Below, in pieces: positions 1 through 5,976 of a stretch of 8,660 bases of DNA (positions within the stretch are counted from its first letter, which is position 1; the number at the start of each line of letters is the position of its first letter). The notes beneath the pieces are model-generated. The model saw nothing but the letters and a program-made list of their open reading frames with translations, was not told the origin of the DNA and did not search any database. The translations under genes were made by a program, and so were the position numbers. Where the stretch lies: contig CAAGKL010000375.1 in assembly GCA_900770405.1 (NCBI GenBank), forward strand, positions 1-8,660, written 5' to 3'. This stretch comes from Clostridia bacterium. GTDB lineage: Bacteria > Bacillota > Clostridia > UBA1381.

Positions 1-192
1 CCCCGACGGCAGCTCCTCCGAAAATCTTTCGCTCACCGCCACGAGCTCTATATCCGCGCCCGCCGCCGCGGCATCACGCATCGACTTTATCCCCTCGACG
101 GTGTATGCCCCGTGCTCATCTCTCCCCTTTTTGGTGAGCAGCGACTTTATATATTTCAATTTTGAGTTACCCGCCGAGGTGATAAGCTCCAT
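1..192 (-). CDS. TrmH/SpoU-family RNA 2'-O-methyltransferase, N-terminal fragment (gene runs off left edge)
   Basis: Only the first 64 codons are in the window. The frame is open from an ATG at 192 down to base 1. The start is supported by GGAG six bases upstream. The N-terminus reads ITSAGNSKLKYIKSLLTKKG, followed by an YTVEG segment, an alanine-rich helix and VAVSERFSEE. This is the pattern of the substrate-binding domain that precedes the SPOUT methyltransferase domain in TrmH/RlmB-type enzymes: xITSxxNxxIKxxxxLxxKKxR, FxVEG, then VSE. Such enzymes transfer a methyl group from S-adenosylmethionine to a ribose 2'-OH in rRNA or tRNA. The catalytic domain, with its knot and signature motifs, lies outside the window, so the target nucleotide cannot be named. 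The gene starts 44 bases after the metal transporter stop with no visible terminator between them, so cotranscription is likely. Confidence 0.8.
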   Translation of the reverse strand, partial: MELITSAGNSKLKYIKSLLTKKGRDEHGAYTVEGIKSMRDAAAAGADIELVAVSERFSEELPSG

Positions 193-236
193 ACCAATCT
201 CCGTTCCGCCTTTCGGCACAAATCATTTGTAAAATT

Positions 237-1025
237 TCACATAAACAGTATCAGGCTTGCCGCCATTATCATCATTCCGACCACCGCACCGATAATCGTG
301 ATGCGGCTTTTTTCGATTTCGCGCGCCATCGGCAAAAGCTCCTCAATCGCGATGAACACCATTATTCCGGCAACCACCGCGAACAGTGCGCCGAACACCA
401 TATCGTTGAAAAACGGCCGCAGCACAAGATACCCCAAAAGCGCACCGACCGGCTCGGTCATTCCCGACAAAAAGGATATATAAAACGCCTTTTTACGGCT
501 GCCCGTCGCAAAAAATATCGGCGCAGACGTGGCGATGCCCTCGGGGATATTGTGTATCGCGATCGCAACCGCAATCGCGATGCCGAGATGCGGCTCTTTC
601 AGCGCCGAGGTAAAGGTCGCAAGCCCCTCGGGAAAATTATGTATCCCGATTGCGAGCGCCGTCATAAAGCCCATTCTGCGCAGACTGTCCGACACCTGCG
701 GATTTTCTCCGCGGCTGCCGATATCGCCCTCGGTCGAGGGCACGAAAAAATCTATCACGCCTATCAGCGCAATCCCGGCAAAGAAAAACGCCGCCGCCAG
801 GATTGCGCCGCGAACCTCGCCCGCCGATGCCGACAGGTACACGCCCGCCTTTTTATAAATTTCGACCATCGCAACGTAGAGCATAACCCCCGCTGAAAAT
901 CCGAGCGAGCCCGCCAGAAATTTTGTATTCGTCTGCTTTGTAAACAGCGCCAGCACGCTGCCTATGCCCGTCGCAAGCCCTGCCAGAACCGAGAGCGACA
1001 GTGCAAAAATAACATTACTCTCCAT
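237..1025 (-). CDS. zupT: ZIP-family divalent metal transporter, ZupT-like
   Basis: This is a polytopic inner-membrane permease that should import Zn2+ and possibly other divalent metals. Counting from Met at 1025 (262 aa), two signature helices carry HNFPEG (residues 129-134) and HNIPEG (158-163), the metal-binding motifs of TM4 and TM5 in the ZIP fold. Other family landmarks are SLGFSAGVML in TM2, FLSGMTEPVGALLGY in TM6 and IAIEELLPMAREI near the end. The match runs along nearly the whole length of E. coli ZupT, and the length is typical. The open frame extends five codons further, to an ATG at 1040, but GGAGG (1034-1038) sits eight bases before the ATG at 1025, which also gives a ZupT-like N-terminus. 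The 80-base gap from yfmH shows no convincing terminator or promoter, and no Zur-like palindrome is evident. Metal specificity is inferred from the family, not seen. Confidence 0.93.
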   Translation of the reverse strand: MESNVIFALSLSVLAGLATGIGSVLALFTKQTNTKFLAGSLGFSAGVMLYVAMVEIYKKAGVYLSASAGEVRGAILAAAFFFAGIALIGVIDFFVPSTEGDIGSRGENPQVSDSLRRMGFMTALAIGIHNFPEGLATFTSALKEPHLGIAIAVAIAIHNIPEGIATSAPIFFATGSRKKAFYISFLSGMTEPVGALLGYLVLRPFFNDMVFGALFAVVAGIMVFIAIEELLPMAREIEKSRITIIGAVVGMMIMAASLILFM

Positions 1026-1033
1026 ATTTTCCG

Positions 1034-1038
1034 CCTCC
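1034..1038 (-). promoter_or_regulatory. Ribosome binding site deciding the zupT start
   Basis: GGAGG on the minus strand lies eight bases before the ATG at 1025. It falls within the five codons that would be added by the upstream ATG at 1040, which has only a weaker AGGA-type site. This favours the shorter, 262-residue protein. Confidence 0.65.
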
Positions 1039-1105
1039 ATAAGAAAAATCCTGCTGTTAGCATACTATTTCCAAGGCGGAATTTTTGTGCGGAAAATATC
1101 GGCGG

Positions 1106-2383
1106 CTACTTCGTCGGCTTTATCACCGACAGCGCGGATTTATCGCGCGCAAACGCAAGCGCGAACCGCGCCTTTACGTCCTCGAAGCTCACGCTGTCGA
1201 ACACCTCCGGGTAGTCGAAATAATCGCCGTCGGTGAACAGCTCGGTGATGAACGAGTGCGCATAGCCCTCAATATCGTTGAACGAGCGGATATAGTCGCC
1301 CCAAACAACCTTTTTGATGCGGTCGAAATCCTCTTTTTTAAGCTCGGTTTTCTCGATTTCGTCGAGAATTATCCCGCACGTCTTTTCCGGGTCAGGCGAC
1401 TCGCCCTCGCATGCGGTAAAGGCGTACGCAATCTGCGGGTTGTATTCCACGCTGAAGCACGGATTTATCAGCCCCTCATCGTAGAGCCGGTTATAAAGGT
1501 CGCCGCTCTTGCCGAAGAGCATCTCGCAGAGAATGTCCATTTCTATGCTCTTTTTCATAAGCCGTCTGCCGCCGTAGCCGACATCGGTATCCTTCCAGCC
1601 GAGCATAAATATCGGCTGCGCAACGGAAATCTCCTGTTCGCAGAATTTTTTCGCCACGGTGTCGGGCTCGTCGGGGTAAATCCTGCCGATTTCGCCCTGT
1701 GCCGGCTCATTTGTCTTTATCGACCGCTCAATAACCTCCAGCGTCTTGTCGACATCAAGATTCCCCGTCACGAAAATCGCCGTGTTCGACAGATTATAAA
1801 AGGTGTTGTAGCATTTGTAGAGAAGGTCGCTGTCAATTTTCGCGATGCTCTCGACCGTGCCGGCAATATCGAGCTTGACCGGGTGATTATGGTACAGGCA
1901 GCCGAGCAGGTTGAAGAACACGCGCCACGGCGCATTGTCATCGTACATCTTTATCTCCTGTCCGATAATCCCCTGCTCCTTATGCACGCTCTCCGGCGTG
2001 AAATACGGCGCCTGCACGTAATCGAGCAGCACCTCCAGGTTTTCACAGACATTGTCCGCCGCCGAAAACAGGTACGCCGTCATATTGAAGCTCGTGAAGG
2101 CGTTGGCATTTGCGCCCAGCTGCGAAAATTTGTCGAAAATATTGCTGCCGTCGGGCTGGTCGAACATTTTGTGCTCGAGATAATGCGCAATGCCGTCGGG
2201 CACTTCGGTGACCTTATCCTCGCCCGGGACAATGAACTTAGAGTCAACCGAGCCGTAGCGCGTGGCAAAAATCGCGTAGCTTGAACGGAAGCCCTCCCGC
2301 GGCATAATATAAATATCAAGTCCGCTCGGGTGCTTTGTGTGATAAAGGTATTCTCCGGTAATTTTATCGTATCTCCTCTGCAC
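1106..2383 (-). CDS. yfmH: M16 family zinc metallopeptidase, YfmH-type (catalytic partner)
   Basis: This 425-residue protein has the two-lobe insulinase/processing-peptidase fold. The inverted zinc motif HxxEH is present as HYLEH: His67 and His71 as ligands, Glu70 as the catalytic base. Glu143, in EQGIIGQEI, is the expected third zinc ligand, with the second conserved acid Glu136 seven residues earlier. The C-terminal lobe carries GDLYNRLYDEGLI, where M16 enzymes have their substrate-binding Arg/Tyr region. No signal peptide is visible, so it should be cytoplasmic. It starts with GTG, two bases after the yfmF stop codon, and its ribosome binding site lies inside the last codons of yfmF. Proteins of this pair are annotated as EF-P 5-aminopentanol modification-associated YfmF/YfmH (YmfF/YmfH in Bacillus subtilis). 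Whether this organism modifies EF-P in that way cannot be seen here, and the natural substrate is not established. Processing of small peptides, as by the related AlbE/AlbF, is an alternative. Confidence 0.92.
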   Translation of the reverse strand: MQRRYDKITGEYLYHTKHPSGLDIYIMPREGFRSSYAIFATRYGSVDSKFIVPGEDKVTEVPDGIAHYLEHKMFDQPDGSNIFDKFSQLGANANAFTSFNMTAYLFSAADNVCENLEVLLDYVQAPYFTPESVHKEQGIIGQEIKMYDDNAPWRVFFNLLGCLYHNHPVKLDIAGTVESIAKIDSDLLYKCYNTFYNLSNTAIFVTGNLDVDKTLEVIERSIKTNEPAQGEIGRIYPDEPDTVAKKFCEQEISVAQPIFMLGWKDTDVGYGGRRLMKKSIEMDILCEMLFGKSGDLYNRLYDEGLINPCFSVEYNPQIAYAFTACEGESPDPEKTCGIILDEIEKTELKKEDFDRIKKVVWGDYIRSFNDIEGYAHSFITELFTDGDYFDYPEVFDSVSFEDVKARFALAFARDKSALSVIKPTK

Positions 2384-2385
2384 CT

Positions 2386-3651
2386 TTAGTTCCTCCCCTC
2401 AAGAAAATACACGCTGTTTTCGCAGATATCCGCCGCCGCGGCGACAACCTCGTCCTTTGTAACCGCGTTGATTTTCTCTATATAATACTCAATATCGTAA
2501 TTTGTCCCGGTGATTTTCTCGCCCAGATAAAAGCTCTGCATATAAACCTGGTCGTCATAGTAGCTCTTCAGGCTGTTAATCAGCGCAAGCTTCGACGCGG
2601 TGAGCTCCTCATCGGTGATTTTCCCCGCCTTGAGCTCATCGAGCTGTAGCAAAATCTCGTCATACGCCTTTTGGAAATTCGCAAATTCCACGCCTGCATT
2701 GACAAAAATTACGCCCTTCATCTTGTGCATACTGCTGCTCGCATAATACGCAAGGCTGAGCTTTTCGCGCACGTTATTGAAAAGCTTGGAATGTGCGCCG
2801 CCGCCGAAAACGCTGTTCGCGACGGACATCGCCCATATTTTCTCGTCGTCGGGCTCGATGCCCGTTGTAAAGCTCACCGCAAGCTTGCCCTGCGTAACGT
2901 CGAGCCGGTCGCTGACGCGCTTTACGCTGTCCGCCTTGGCGAGAATTTCGGTTTTCGGCATTTTCGCCGTGTGAAATTCTATGCCGCCGATGCACTCGCG
3001 GATTTTGTCCGTCACGCGCTCAAAGTCCGCCTCGCCGGCGACGTAAATATCGATTTTCGATGATGTAATAATATCCTTGTAATATGCAAAAACCTCGGCG
3101 TTATCAAGGCTTTTTGCCTGCTCCTCGCTGCCGAGCGACGACACCGCGTAGGGCGTGCCCTCGCAGGTTATCTCGCACAGGCGCACGCTCGCATAGGTGC
3201 GCTTGTCATTTATCTGCGCGCGGATTTTATCTATAAGATTTTTCCGCTCTTTCTCGAAAATTTCGTCGTAAAATCTGCCGTTTTCCACGCGCGGGCGAAA
3301 AATCACCTCGCACAAAAGTCCGACCGCATCGTCCAAAAGCTTTTCGCCGTGCGGCGTGAAGCGGTCACTTATACACCCGGTATGAAAGGAAATAACCTGG
3401 TCCTCGCCGCGCTTGCCGACGCCGCCGGAAATATGTGCGCCGTAAAGCTCCTCAAGCCGTCGGTTGAGCGCCTTGCGCGTCGGAAAATTCTCCGTCCCCT
3501 GCTTCAAAATATTCGTCAGAAGCGCATTCTTCCCCGCCTCCTCACGGCAAAGCGGGCGGTGAATATAAAATCCGACTGTGACGGTTTTCAGATTGCTCAT
3601 CGGTATATATGACAGCTCGATATTGTCGTTTATCTGTACACTTTTTAACAT
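2386..3651 (-). CDS. yfmF: M16 family protein lacking the zinc site, YfmF-type (non-catalytic partner)
   Basis: This is a 421-residue M16-fold protein counted from Met at 3651. The position that carries HxxEH in active members is degenerate. The segment reads GKNALLTNILKQGT, so the two His ligands and catalytic Glu are replaced by Ala43, Asn47 and Thr46. The C-terminal lobe retains GGGAHSKLFNNVREKLSLAYYASSS, matching the Arg/Tyr substrate-binding segment (VREKxxLAYY) of the family. An inactive subunit paired with an active one parallels mitochondrial processing peptidase and bacterial two-subunit M16 enzymes, so a heterodimer with YfmH is inferred. The open frame reaches an ATG at 3669, but that codon has no ribosome binding site. 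GGAGG (3658-3662) precedes the ATG at 3651 by six bases, and the promoter upstream would give a leader of about 30 bases. The stop is TAA, two bases before the yfmH start. Confidence 0.92.
   Translation of the reverse strand: MLKSVQINDNIELSYIPMSNLKTVTVGFYIHRPLCREEAGKNALLTNILKQGTENFPTRKALNRRLEELYGAHISGGVGKRGEDQVISFHTGCISDRFTPHGEKLLDDAVGLLCEVIFRPRVENGRFYDEIFEKERKNLIDKIRAQINDKRTYASVRLCEITCEGTPYAVSSLGSEEQAKSLDNAEVFAYYKDIITSSKIDIYVAGEADFERVTDKIRECIGGIEFHTAKMPKTEILAKADSVKRVSDRLDVTQGKLAVSFTTGIEPDDEKIWAMSVANSVFGGGAHSKLFNNVREKLSLAYYASSSMHKMKGVIFVNAGVEFANFQKAYDEILLQLDELKAGKITDEELTASKLALINSLKSYYDDQVYMQSFYLGEKITGTNYDIEYYIEKINAVTKDEVVAAAADICENSVYFLEGRN
2392..2398 (-). promoter_or_regulatory. yfmH ribosome binding site embedded in the yfmF 3' end
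   Basis: GGGGAGG on the minus strand lies in the final Glu-Gly-Arg codons of yfmF, eight bases from the GTG start of yfmH at 2383. With only two bases between stop and start, ribosomes finishing yfmF can re-initiate at yfmH. This would help keep the two subunits at matched levels. Confidence 0.75.
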
Positions 3652-3687
3652 TCTCGTCCTCCGAAGCATAATTTTTATAACAGTTAT

Positions 3688-3716
3688 ATTTTACCTCTTT
3701 TTTCCTTTTCTGTCAA
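3688..3716 (-). promoter_or_regulatory. Sigma-A promoter of the yfmF-yfmH unit
   Basis: On the minus strand the -35 box is a perfect TTGACA (3711-3716). An exact 17-base spacer, AT- and purine-rich, is followed by the -10 box TAAAAT (3688-3693), one mismatch from TATAAT. Transcription should begin near 3681, giving a leader of about 30 bases with GGAGG just before the yfmF start at 3651. The -35 box begins two bases after the gpr stop codon, so there is no room for a gpr terminator before it. Confidence 0.85.
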
Positions 3717-3718
3717 TA

Positions 3719-4594
3719 CTATCCAACATAGCTTTCGATTTCTTCAATCGTCAAATTCGGGTGCGCGGCGAGATTTATGCCGTTCGCGACGGTTTTTGCG
3801 CCGCGGTCTATGACCAGATCAATATCCTTGGGCGTAACTACAAGTCCGCCCGCGCGCTCGCCGAGCCGCTCGCGGATATGCTGCTCGTCCTCATCGCCGA
3901 GCATATCGGCGGCGAGCGTTGCCGCATCGACCACCGTCGGCACGCCGACGGCAATGACCGGCACTCCGAGCGTGTCGCTGTTTATCCCTGCCCGCCGGTT
4001 GCCTACGCCGCCGCCCGGCGTCATTCCGGTATCGGAAATCTGCACCGTGGTCGAAATGCGCGACAGGCTTTTCGCCGCGTATGCGTCGACCGCGATCACG
4101 TAGTCGGGCTTCTGCTCCTTAACGACCCCGCGTATAATCCTCGCGGTTTCAATCCCCGTCGTGCCGAGCACCCCCGGCGCAAGCGCACTGAGTCTGCCCA
4201 GCTTCTGCACAAAATCGTATTCGAGCTGCGCCTTGATGTGGTTGGTCACAAACACGCGCGACACCACCTCCGGGCCGAGCGCGTCGGGCGTGATGTCACG
4301 GTTGCCCAGCCCCGCCACAAGCACCGACCCGCCCCTGCCGGCGAGCCGCACAATGCTCTCCGCAATCAGGCTGCACATTCTCAGGTACACCTCGGTGTCG
4401 TACAAAAGCTGCGGTGCGGACAGCGTGATATAGCGCCCTTTCGGCTTTTCGAGCCGCATTTGCGCCTCGTCCGTTTCGATGCAAAGCTCGCACACCTCTA
4501 CGCCCTCGAGCTCCTTTTTCTTGATCGACACGCCCTCACCGCCGCGCAGAGCGTGCCGTTCGACCGCCAGGTCGGTTCTGTTTATTTCAAGCAT
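3719..4594 (-). CDS. gpr: GPR endopeptidase, spore germination protease
   Basis: GPR is the A25-family aspartic protease that degrades small acid-soluble DNA-binding proteins (SASP) when spores germinate. It is made in the forespore as a zymogen. The protein is 291 residues. The TDLAVE segment after residue 6 matches the known autoprocessing region. The two essential acids are Asp104 in GLGNRDITPDALGP and Asp170 in VIAVDAYAAKS. They are 66 residues apart, the same spacing as Asp127 and Asp193 in the Bacillus megaterium enzyme. Further landmarks are APGVLGTTGIET, TTVQISDTGMTPGGGVGN and GVPVIAVGVPTVVDA. It is shorter than the roughly 370-residue Bacillus proteins: the propeptide before TDLAVE is only six residues, and a stretch before VVTPKDID is missing. 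The ATG at 4594 has GGAG seven bases upstream. It follows the dacF-like gene by 105 bases with no clear terminator or promoter in the gap, so it may be read from the dacF promoter. Confidence 0.97.
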   Translation of the reverse strand: MLEINRTDLAVERHALRGGEGVSIKKKELEGVEVCELCIETDEAQMRLEKPKGRYITLSAPQLLYDTEVYLRMCSLIAESIVRLAGRGGSVLVAGLGNRDITPDALGPEVVSRVFVTNHIKAQLEYDFVQKLGRLSALAPGVLGTTGIETARIIRGVVKEQKPDYVIAVDAYAAKSLSRISTTVQISDTGMTPGGGVGNRRAGINSDTLGVPVIAVGVPTVVDAATLAADMLGDEDEQHIRERLGERAGGLVVTPKDIDLVIDRGAKTVANGINLAAHPNLTIEEIESYVG

Positions 4595-4666
4595 AAAAAT
4601 TCTCCGTTCCGCCGCCCACCGTGCGGCAAAATTCCGTAATACGGCAATTGCCCCCGCGCGCGCCGC

Positions 4667-4679
4667 AATTCCGGCACGC
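4667..4679 (-). repeat. 13-base direct repeat, copy in the gpr leader
   Basis: The minus strand reads GCGTGCCGGAATT, identical to the copy in the dacF leader at 5873-5885 and in the same orientation. It lies 72 bases before the gpr start. No function is known; it could be a shared regulatory site or chance. Confidence 0.5.
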
Positions 4680-4699
4680 CCGAAGGCAACGCATTTTTC

Positions 4700-5827
4700 T
4701 TACGCACCTATAAGTCCCTTTAAAATATCGCCGAGCATCACGAAAAATCCCTTTTTCGCCACATCGTGCTCCGCCGCCAAATCCACCGTGCCGATGCTCT
4801 CCTCGCCGATGAAAAATTCTGCCCTGCCTATGACCTCGCCCGCAGCGACCGGTGCCGTGACAAAATCGGGCAGCGTGAGCTTGACGTTGACCTCGCTGGA
4901 TTTTGTTTTCGGCAGCACCTCGGAGAAATCCGACACGCACACCGCGTTCACGCTGTCCTCGGCGCCCTTTTTCACCCGGACGCCGCCCATCACCTCACCC
5001 TTTGATGCAGGCTGCACCGTCTTATAGCCGGCAAAGCCTAAATCGAGCAGCGCGGACGCGTCGCGGAATCTGTCCTTCGAGGTCGGCGCACCGAGCACAA
5101 CCCCAATCAGCGAGAGTCCGTCGCGCGTTGCGCTTGCGCAAAGGCAGCACCCCGCCGCATCGGTCGACCCTGTCTTGAGCCCGGTTGCGCCGCGGTAAAA
5201 CCGCACAAGCTTGTTTGTGTTGGCAAGCTGGAATTTTCCGTCGCGCAGGCTGTCGGTCCAGATTGTCGTATAGTCGAAAATTTTCTCGTGGCGGCAAAGC
5301 TCGCGCGCCATAATCGCGACATCGCGTGCCGAGCTGTAATGCTCCGGCGCGTCAAGTCCGTTCGTGTTGACAAAGTGCGTGTTCTCCATACCGAGCTCGG
5401 CGGCGCGCGCGTTCATTCGCTCAACAAACGCATCGACGCTGCCCGAGATATGCTCCGCCATTGCAACGCAGCCGTCATTCGCCGACGCGACGGCGATGCC
5501 CTTTAACATATCGCTCACGCTCAGCACCTCGCCCGCCTCCAGAAACATCGTCGACCCGCCGAAGCTCATTGCGTGTTCGCTGACCGTGACCTCGTCGGCG
5601 AGCGTCATACGCCCCGCGTCAATTTCCTCCATAATCAAAAGCATCGTCATAATTTTGGTGACGCTTGCAATCGGCAGCCTTTCGTCGGCATTTTTCTCTG
5701 CCAAAACCCTGCCTGTGCTCTGCTCCGTCAAAATTACCGCCTTTGCCGAGGTCTCAACCCCCGCCAGCGCCGGCGTATGCGTAAAAATCATAAAAGCCGC
5801 CAGCGCGGCACTCACCGTTTTTTTCAT
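4700..5827 (-). CDS. dacF: D-alanyl-D-alanine carboxypeptidase, S11 family, DacF-like
   Basis: This low-molecular-weight penicillin-binding protein should remove the terminal D-Ala from peptidoglycan stem peptides and so limit cross-linking. It has 375 residues. Residues 1-22 form a signal peptide (MKK, a hydrophobic core, then ALA before Gly23). The three active-site motifs are in order: SVTK at 55-58 (nucleophile Ser55, Lys58), SAN at 115-117, and KTG at 218-220. A PBP5-type C-terminal beta domain spans about 270-355. The last 15 residues (FFVMLGDILKGLIGA) form an amphipathic tail of the kind that anchors these enzymes to the outer face of the membrane. The start at 5827 has GGAG six bases upstream. 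It lies upstream of gpr behind a sigma-G-like promoter, which suggests a forespore or cortex role like that of B. subtilis DacF, but sequence alone cannot exclude a vegetative DacA/DacB-type role. Confidence 0.93.
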   Translation of the reverse strand: MKKTVSAALAAFMIFTHTPALAGVETSAKAVILTEQSTGRVLAEKNADERLPIASVTKIMTMLLIMEEIDAGRMTLADEVTVSEHAMSFGGSTMFLEAGEVLSVSDMLKGIAVASANDGCVAMAEHISGSVDAFVERMNARAAELGMENTHFVNTNGLDAPEHYSSARDVAIMARELCRHEKIFDYTTIWTDSLRDGKFQLANTNKLVRFYRGATGLKTGSTDAAGCCLCASATRDGLSLIGVVLGAPTSKDRFRDASALLDLGFAGYKTVQPASKGEVMGGVRVKKGAEDSVNAVCVSDFSEVLPKTKSSEVNVKLTLPDFVTAPVAAGEVIGRAEFFIGEESIGTVDLAAEHDVAKKGFFVMLGDILKGLIGA

Positions 5828-5872
5828 AAAGCACTCCGTTTCCCCGCCTAAGCGGCATATTTTATTGCAAAA

Positions 5873-5885
5873 AATTCCGGCACGC
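5873..5885 (-). repeat. 13-base direct repeat, copy in the dacF leader
   Basis: The minus strand reads GCGTGCCGGAATT, identical to the gpr leader copy at 4667-4679. It lies 45 bases before the dacF start, between the putative promoter and the ribosome binding site. Confidence 0.5.
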
Positions 5886-5896
5886 TCCCGTTTTTT

Positions 5897-5953
5897 CGGT
5901 CTTTTGGCTTAGTATATGATTTTTGACAAAAATTATTCTTATAAAAAAGACCG
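5897..5953. repeat. 9-base inverted repeat enclosing the dacF promoter
   Basis: CGGTCTTTT at 5897-5905 and its exact complement AAAAGACCG at 5945-5953 (plus strand) are separated by 39 bases that contain the putative -35 and -10 boxes. The arm at 5945-5953 overlaps the 3' arm and T-run of the rluB terminator. The repeat may be an operator, a secondary RNA pairing or coincidence. Confidence 0.5.
5910..5938 (-). promoter_or_regulatory. Putative dacF promoter, sigma-G-like
   Basis: The minus strand shows GAATA (5934-5938), a 17-base spacer and TATACTA (5910-5916). The forespore sigma-G consensus, as I recall it, is roughly GHATR, 17-18 bases, CATWMTA. The -35 matches fully and the -10 differs at one base. 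The same -10 contains TATACT, which sigma-A could use, but there is no recognisable sigma-A -35 at the right distance. The start site would fall near 5903, giving a leader of about 75 bases. Confidence 0.45.
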
Positions 5954-5973
5954 TGCCGCATAGCAGCACAGCC
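5943..5973 (-). terminator. Intrinsic terminator of rluB
   Basis: Four bases after the rluB stop codon the transcript can form an 11-base-pair stem (5949-5959 with 5963-5973) with a three-base loop. Eight pairs are Watson-Crick and three are G-U. It is followed directly by six uridines. Confidence 0.88.
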
Positions 5974-5976
5974 TGT

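Noticed and set aside
1041..1105. Promoter or Zur operator before the metal transporter gene
   Set aside because: TATGCT could be a weak -10, but no -35 stands at 16-18 bases. The TTCC/GGAA dyad near 1070-1082 is too short to call a metal-regulator site.
1085..2284. Long plus-strand open frame opposite yfmH (399 codons)
   Set aside because: It is antisense to a gene with clear M16 homology, its translation is His/Arg/Val-rich with no family resemblance, and it has no supporting ribosome binding site. It is a shadow of high third-position GC.
3578..4639. Long plus-strand open frame opposite gpr and the yfmF promoter (353 codons)
   Set aside because: It crosses two real minus-strand features, and its composition (Arg, His, Ala) is that of a complement-frame artefact.
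4595..4699. Terminator after dacF in the 105-base gap before gpr
   Set aside because: The palindromes GGCAATTGCC and CCGTATTACGG lack a proper loop and are not followed by a T-run, so termination here is unsupported.
5923..5945. Plus-strand TTGACA followed by TATAAA
   Set aside because: The spacer is only 11 bases, the downstream plus strand holds no gene, and the region is better explained by the minus-strand promoter and terminator.
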